64,000 nt of DNA from Haliscomenobacter sp. GTDB taxonomy: Bacteria > Bacteroidota > Bacteroidia > Chitinophagales > Saprospiraceae. The stretch is from NCBI GenBank assembly GCA_016707205.1, contig JADJHZ010000009.1, forward strand, positions 1 to 64,000, in the 5' to 3' direction. Position 1 is the stretch's first letter. The number at the start of each line of letters is the position of its first letter. Positions 59,165-64,000 of the stretch are shown here, piece after piece. A program made the position numbers and the translations under genes. The notes under the pieces were generated by a model. It did not search any database, had not been told where the DNA came from, and saw only the letters and a list, made by a program, of their open reading frames with translations.

Positions 59165-61255
59165 ATGTTCGTTCAAAAAGCTAAACGGCCAATGCAGGAA
59201 CCTATTCTGGAATCCGTCTTTGCCGGGAAAGACACGCTGGTTCTGATGCCGACCGGAGGAGGAAAATCGATCTGCTATCAACTCCCAGCACTGGTCCTGG
59301 AAGGATCCTGCGTGGTCATATCCCCTCTGATCGCTCTGATGCGGGATCAGGTAGAAGGGTTGCGCGCAAACGGGATCCGGGCCGCATATCTGAATAGTTC
59401 CCTGGATTCCCGAGGGCAAATGCAAGTAGAGGACGACTTCTTCAACGGCAACCTGGATCTGTTGTACGTATCGCCCGAAAAGCTGCTTTCCCAGGGGTTT
59501 TTCCCTTTATTGCGGAAGGCGAAGATCAACCTGTTCGCGATCGATGAAGCGCATTGCATCTCCGCGTGGGGACACGACTTCCGGCCGGAATACACCCAAC
59601 TGCGCCTTCTAAAGGACCAGTTTCCCGATGTCCCCGTTATTGCCCTGACCGCCACCGCCGACAAGATCACGCGAAAAGATATTGCAGATCAACTCCGCCT
59701 CCAGGAACCGGAGATTTTCGTGGCTTCCTTCGACCGGCCCAACCTCACCCTCCAGGTGCGGCCGGGCCAAAACCGCTTTCCGCAAATCCTGCATTTCCTC
59801 CGGGCCCACCCCAAGCAATCCGGCATTATTTATTGCCTGAGCAGAAAATCGACCGAAATGCTCGCGGAAAAACTCAGAAACCTGGACATCAACGCCGCCG
59901 CCTACCACGCCGGGCTCAGCACTCCGGAACGTAACCGGGTGCAACGCGAATTCACCAACGACAACATTCCCATCATTTGCGCCACCATCGCTTTCGGCAT
60001 GGGAATTGACAAGTCCAACGTGCGCTGGATCATCCATTACAACCTGCCCAAAAACATGGAAGGCTATTACCAGGAAATCGGAAGGGCAGGCAGGGACGGC
60101 GCCAAAGCCGAAACGCTTTTATTCTACAGTTATAGCGACGTGTCCCTTCTACGGGACATCATTCAGAGCAGTCCCAACGATCAGACCGATTTGCAGTTGT
60201 CCAAGCTGGAACGCATCCAGCAATACTCGGAAGCCTTGGTTTGCCGCAGGCGCATTCTGTTGGGGTATTTCGGGGAAAACCTCGCTCAAAACTGCGGTAA
60301 TTGCGATGTCTGCCAGAACCCGCCTCAACAGTTCGACGGGACGGAAATTGCCCAGAAAGCCCTTTCTGCGATTTTCCGGCTGCAGCAAAATGTGGGCATG
60401 GGCATGGCCATTGATGTGCTGAGAGGGATCCGGGAAAAAAGAACTCCGGGAAAAGGGATACGACCAGATCAAAACCTTCGGCGCCGGCAGGGATATTTCC
60501 CAATGGGACTGGAATCAGTACCTCCTGCAATTGATCAATCTGGGGTACCTGGAAATCGCATACGACCAGGGAAATACCCTTAAGCTGACGGCTTTGAGCC
60601 AGGAGGTATTGTTTGGGAAACAGCCCGTGCAACTGGTCAAAGCTGCCTCCCTCAAAGAACGGGCCGAAGCGGAAAAAATCAAGCAAAAAGCGCGCAGCAA
60701 GGTCGAGCAATACCGGGATGAGCTCTTCGAACTCCTGCGCCAGGTTCGCAAAAACCTGGCTCAAGAACTTGGGCTTCCTCCTTATATCATTTTCAACGAC
60801 GCCACCCTGGAAGCCATGGCCATGGAGAAACCGCTTTCGGCCAAATCCCTCCTGCAAATCCCTGGAGTCGGGGAAAAGAAGCTGGCCGAATTCGGGGAGC
60901 AATTCCTCGAAACAATCCGGAATTACGTCGACGAGCATTCCGCTTCCATCCGGGGTACTACTCAGCAGATCAGCCTGGAACTTTTCCGGGAAGGCATGAC
61001 CCTGGAAGCCATTGCCGAGCGCCGGGGCCTTACTACCGGCACGGTGGCTACCCATTTAGCGATGCTGTACGAAAAGGGGAAGATTTGCCTATGGAAACCC
61101 TGGTTCCGGCCAAGGGATTGAAAGACATTGCATCCGCCCTGCGCTACATACCGGACCCCCCTACGATGAAAGCGATCTTTGAGTATTTCGACGGGCAGTA
61201 CACCTTCGATCAAATCCGGCTTGCACTGGCGCACCACAAGCGCAAGGCCCGTTAG
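59165..61255 (+). CDS. recQ: RecQ-type ATP-dependent DNA helicase, two one-base frame breaks
   Basis: About 696 aa after correcting an extra A in the run 60435-60440 and a missing G in the run 61076-61079. Helicase motifs: LMPTGGGKSICYQLPAL (Walker A), AIDEAHCISAWGHDFRPEY (DEAH), ALTATADKITRKDI, FGMGIDKSNVRWIIHYNLPK and QEIGRAGRDG. Zinc ligands in CRRRILLGYF and NCGNCDVC. Then an RQC winged-helix region, HRDC domain (LLRQVRKNLAQELGLPPYII) and a C-terminal helix-turn-helix (MTLEAIAERRGLTTGTVATH). The N-terminus is short: MFVQKAKRPMQEP keeps only the end of the Q motif, lacking the usual FGY and FR part. Unwinds DNA in repair. Overlaps the end of the convergent next gene. Confidence 0.88.
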
Positions 61256-62172
61256 TCTCTCGGGATCCGGTTGGGGTAATCGGTAATGATCCCATCGACG
61301 CCCATCGCTTTGAGCCGCTTCATTTGAGTGGTTTCATTCACCGTCCATGGAATAATTTTCATGTTCATCTGATGGGCCTTCCGAATAGCGGATGGGCGTA
61401 CCAGTTTATAATACGGGCTGTAGACCGAGGGCACAAACCCGAGCGAGGTTACGTTGGCGTCCAGCCCCTTCAGGTTTTCCACCAGCAAAGCCAGGGTTAT
61501 GTTGGGGGCGATCGCCCGCATAGCCCTTAACGCCCTGGGGTCAAACGACTGAACGCATGCCCGCTCTTCCATCTCCAACTCCCGGAGCTTATCGGCTACA
61601 AGTTGAGCAAAGCGCTCAGGAGATGGCGTTTTTACGCCGTCCCACTCCGGTTGGCTTTTGATCTCTATGTTAAACAAAGGAATTTCCCTTCCCCTGGATT
61701 CGCAAAACTCCTCTACCGCTTTTACGACTACGTCGAGCGTAGGTTTATGCGCCGATTGGGCTTCCTGCTCGGGAAATCGGGGATTGCCTCTCGCTCCGCA
61801 ATCGTACTCCTGGATCTCCAGGTAGGCCCGTTTAAAGATCAACAAGTTTTCTTCCTCTTCCGGCAGGACGGCGGAACCATCCGGATGGGCGCAAATAGAA
61901 GCCGAAAGCCAGGGCTCATGCGAAACGACCAACTGCTCGTCTGCGGAAACAGCGAGATCCAACTCCAGGGTGACTATTTCCGGGAATTCCAAGGCGCGCA
62001 AAAACGCCGGAATGGTATTTTCAGGCGCGAGCCCCCTGGCGCCGCGATGGCCTTGCCAGTCAAACACGATGTCCTCCTTTGCCATCTTTCGATCCTCTTG
62101 AGTTTTCGCTTGCGCATAGCCCCCACCGCATAGGAGCAGCGCCAAACACAGCGTCAGAATGGATTTGTTCAT
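61252..62172 (-). CDS. Secreted glycerophosphodiester phosphodiesterase
   Basis: 306 aa. Signal peptide MNKSILTLCLALLLCGGGYA. GDPD barrel marks: WQGHRGARGLAPENTIPAFL (catalytic His and metal Glu), TLELDLAVSADEQLVVSHEP (second His), FNIEIKSQP, VQSFDPRALRAM and GVDGIITDYPNRI. It hydrolyses deacylated phospholipids to glycerol-3-phosphate and an alcohol, probably in the periplasm or outside. Its 3' end overlaps the recQ end by 4 bp. The start of the type IX secreted gene's end lies just upstream (13 bp), so both leftward genes may be cotranscribed. Confidence 0.92.
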   Translation of the reverse strand: MNKSILTLCLALLLCGGGYAQAKTQEDRKMAKEDIVFDWQGHRGARGLAPENTIPAFLRALEFPEIVTLELDLAVSADEQLVVSHEPWLSASICAHPDGSAVLPEEEENLLIFKRAYLEIQEYDCGARGNPRFPEQEAQSAHKPTLDVVVKAVEEFCESRGREIPLFNIEIKSQPEWDGVKTPSPERFAQLVADKLRELEMEERACVQSFDPRALRAMRAIAPNITLALLVENLKGLDANVTSLGFVPSVYSPYYKLVRPSAIRKAHQMNMKIIPWTVNETTQMKRLKAMGVDGIITDYPNRIPRD

Positions 62173-62184
62173 ATTTGGATCAAA

Positions 62185-64000
62185 TTAGTATATATGCCCC
62201 AGCGTTCCGGTAAAATGCCCTTCTGCGGTGCGGATAGAGAACCGGTACAAGCCTGCCCCCGGCAAATCCTCCCCACGCAGGAAAAATTCCTGGACCCCGC
62301 TGCTTATCCGGCGCTTCCGTATCAAAACCACCCTTCCCTGCGCATCGCAGACCTGAAACTCCGCGTCTTGTTCTGTTTCCACCTCAAATACAATGCGGGT
62401 TTCTTCCTGGAATGGGTTAGGAAACATCCGTAACATAGGTTCTTTCGAGCCGGCAAACGGAGGGAAAACAAATTCCAGGGGCTGGACGGCGCCATTCGCC
62501 AGGTACAACATACCGGGAACCTCCCGAGCGGAGCTTCTCCATAGGTCAGAAAGAGCTATATCGGCCTGGGCTTCCAGGATTATATACAGCAAGGGGTCCT
62601 TTCCGAATTTCCTGTTTTCGGGTAAAGCCGCCGCGATACGCAGGAGCTCTTGCCGATAGTCCACAGAATATTGATCAGAGGAAAGCAGGCCAGGCTTCGC
62701 GCCCAGTATCCGGGCCTTTTCAGGCGCCACCTGCAACTCCAGTTCCAATCCCTCCACTCCTTCCAGGCCTTCGGGTAACGCCAAAGGCATCTGGAACATT
62801 TCCCCCCGGCGAAGCAAGCGGTCAGGCCATTGGAACGCCCGGGCGGCGTATTGCCGGTTGCGGTCATCGAGGAATTCCGGACGCAGGGCGCTTTCGTCCA
62901 GGTCGCCGGTTTTGATCGCCACAAAATGCAGCGAGGTATCCTGGGTTATCAGGTTGTTTAGATCAACCGATTCCGGAAATAGTTCTCCCAATGGCTGCTC
63001 CGGGTTGCTAAAAACGTACCCATCCACCAGGAAGCGCCAGCTGGTATTCTCCGGAAAATGGTCTTTCTGGCGCAGGATAACTTTTTGTAGAAGGGCCAGA
63101 TCCGTGACGGTTACTCCGCCCGAACGGTTGACATCTGCGGCGATCCATTGAACAGGATTTGTAAAAGGCTCCAAGCCGAGAATATGCTTTTGGAGCATGA
63201 TCAGATCGCGTACATTCAACCCGAACGCAGGGTCTTTATCGTAGAAAGGCGTAATAGAGTAATCATAGCTTTTATCGAGGCCCGCGAACCGGAATTTCCC
63301 TTTTCCGTCAGATATGGCCATGCTTGGGTTTTCTCCGTTGGCATATACTTCTACTCCACCCATAGGAAAGCCGGAGGGCGTCTCAATTACCCCAGCAACC
63401 GGCACGCCGGCAAGGGGAGCGCAAATCTGCTGGTTGTCCTGAATGTGTACATACGTTTGGCAAAACCGGTGGTTGAACAAGGTATCCCAGGCGTGTAACT
63501 CGACGAGGACCGAGTCGCCGGCATCTTCGCAAGTAAAGATCAAGCTTTGCTGCTCCGGATCGGCCAGTTCCCCGGCGCGGTGGATGGAATAAAGGCGGAT
63601 CAATTTTTGCCCTGGGTTCCCTTCCTGGGTTTCCGGGCCTTGGCCATGGCAGTCGTAAACCGGGCTGGCGACGAGATCACTGGCCCAAACCACCACCATT
63701 CCATTGCCTTCTTCTGCCGGCATTAAATCTGCCGACAGGCCATGGTGACAAACCGGAACAGGCGCTTCGTTATCCACCATGGCGAAAGGGATCCGGGTTT
63801 GAAGGGATACATTCCCGCAATCGTCGCGGGCCAGGATGCCCAATTCGTATTCCCCTGTTCCCAGCCCATTGATGGCAACCTCGTATAGCCCTCCGCCCAA
63901 CGAAACGACCTGCTTCGCCCAGGACCATCCGGGAGCGATCGAGGCCGGAGCAACCAAGGCTCCTCCTTTGCCCTTTGCCAACTCGACCTTTTCGAGCTTG
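62185..64000 (-). CDS. Large secreted protein with dockerin-like repeats and type IX sorting domain, N-terminus outside window
   Basis: The frame is open to the right edge, so the start is missing; about 605 residues are visible. Domains in reading order: beta-rich part (DDCGNVSLQTRIPFAMVDNE), carboxypeptidase-regulatory-like (VAGVIETPSGFPMGGVEVYA), a dockerin-like pair (AFGLNVRDLIMLQKHILGLE; ADVNRSGGVTVTDLALLQKV), a cohesin-like part (LELELQVAPEKARILGAKPG) and the C-terminal sorting domain (MLRMFPNPFQEETRIVFEVE to RFSIRTAEGHFTGTLGHIY). Such proteins cross the outer membrane by type IX secretion and are attached or released. Likely an adhesin or structural surface protein. Confidence 0.88.
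   Translation of the reverse strand, partial: KLEKVELAKGKGGALVAPASIAPGWSWAKQVVSLGGGLYEVAINGLGTGEYELGILARDDCGNVSLQTRIPFAMVDNEAPVPVCHHGLSADLMPAEEGNGMVVVWASDLVASPVYDCHGQGPETQEGNPGQKLIRLYSIHRAGELADPEQQSLIFTCEDAGDSVLVELHAWDTLFNHRFCQTYVHIQDNQQICAPLAGVPVAGVIETPSGFPMGGVEVYANGENPSMAISDGKGKFRFAGLDKSYDYSITPFYDKDPAFGLNVRDLIMLQKHILGLEPFTNPVQWIAADVNRSGGVTVTDLALLQKVILRQKDHFPENTSWRFLVDGYVFSNPEQPLGELFPESVDLNNLITQDTSLHFVAIKTGDLDESALRPEFLDDRNRQYAARAFQWPDRLLRRGEMFQMPLALPEGLEGVEGLELELQVAPEKARILGAKPGLLSSDQYSVDYRQELLRIAAALPENRKFGKDPLLYIILEAQADIALSDLWRSSAREVPGMLYLANGAVQPLEFVFPPFAGSKEPMLRMFPNPFQEETRIVFEVETEQDAEFQVCDAQGRVVLIRKRRISSGVQEFFLRGEDLPGAGLYRFSIRTAEGHFTGTLGHIY

Overview
The window looks like a piece of a chromosome from a Bacteroidota bacterium, most likely of the Saprospiria or a related environmental lineage. 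Evidence: SusC/SusD pair, promoters of the Bacteroidota type (TTTG about 19 bp upstream of TAnnTTTG), fused CcoN-CcoO, LytTR two-component genes, a type IX secretion C-terminal domain and a sialic acid pathway of the NanA plus N-acylglucosamine 2-epimerase kind. No rRNA, tRNA, CRISPR array or transposase gene was recognised.

Layout. 1-14 kb: a sialic acid locus read leftwards (susC, susD, nanA, a kelch mutarotase fused to a sodium symporter, sialidase, epimerase cut by the left edge), with a divergent FadR-type regulator behind a structured leader and a convergent Gfo/Idh/MocA oxidoreductase. 14-18 kb: a thioredoxin-like lipoprotein, two unrecognised proteins and large palindromic repeats. 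18.2-29.2 kb: an AT-rich island whose base composition differs clearly from both sides: two paralogous DUF1566 lipoproteins, a polysaccharide deacetylase, a TonB-dependent receptor, a GT-C-like membrane protein, a LytS/LytTR pair, and a double-GNAT acetyltransferase flanked by two attC-like palindromes. 29-33 kb: DUF2252 protein, small secreted and membrane proteins, a gene remnant, oxyR and a candidate repeat-bearing small RNA. 33.5-47.8 kb: glycan breakdown (tandem-GH29 fucosidase, LacI regulator, ROK kinase, NagB-LmbE fusion, GH20 hexosaminidase, FHS-type sugar permease, GH97). 47.9-57.2 kb: a complete cbb3 oxidase and assembly set (ccoI, ccoS, ccoNO, ccoQ, ccoP, ccoG, ccoH, TauE-like). 57.4-64 kb: fabH, recQ, a glycerophosphodiesterase and a type IX secreted protein cut by the right edge.

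How it fits together. Sialidase, fucosidase, hexosaminidase and GH97 would strip sialic acid, fucose, N-acetylhexosamines and alpha-linked hexose from host-type or exopolymer glycoconjugates. Sialic acid would become ManNAc (NanA), GlcNAc (epimerase), then GlcNAc-6-P (ROK kinase) and fructose-6-P (deaminase), so the two carbohydrate regions form one route. The cbb3 genes carry matching Fnr-like sites at identical spacing from two predicted promoters.

Two features cut across the window. Seven confident single-base frame breaks (in six genes), and one speculative one in a small ORF, lie at or near short homopolymers in otherwise intact genes, which points to assembly indels. The gaps between genes hold several families of 7-bp or 8-bp tandem repeats, often arranged as long hairpins.
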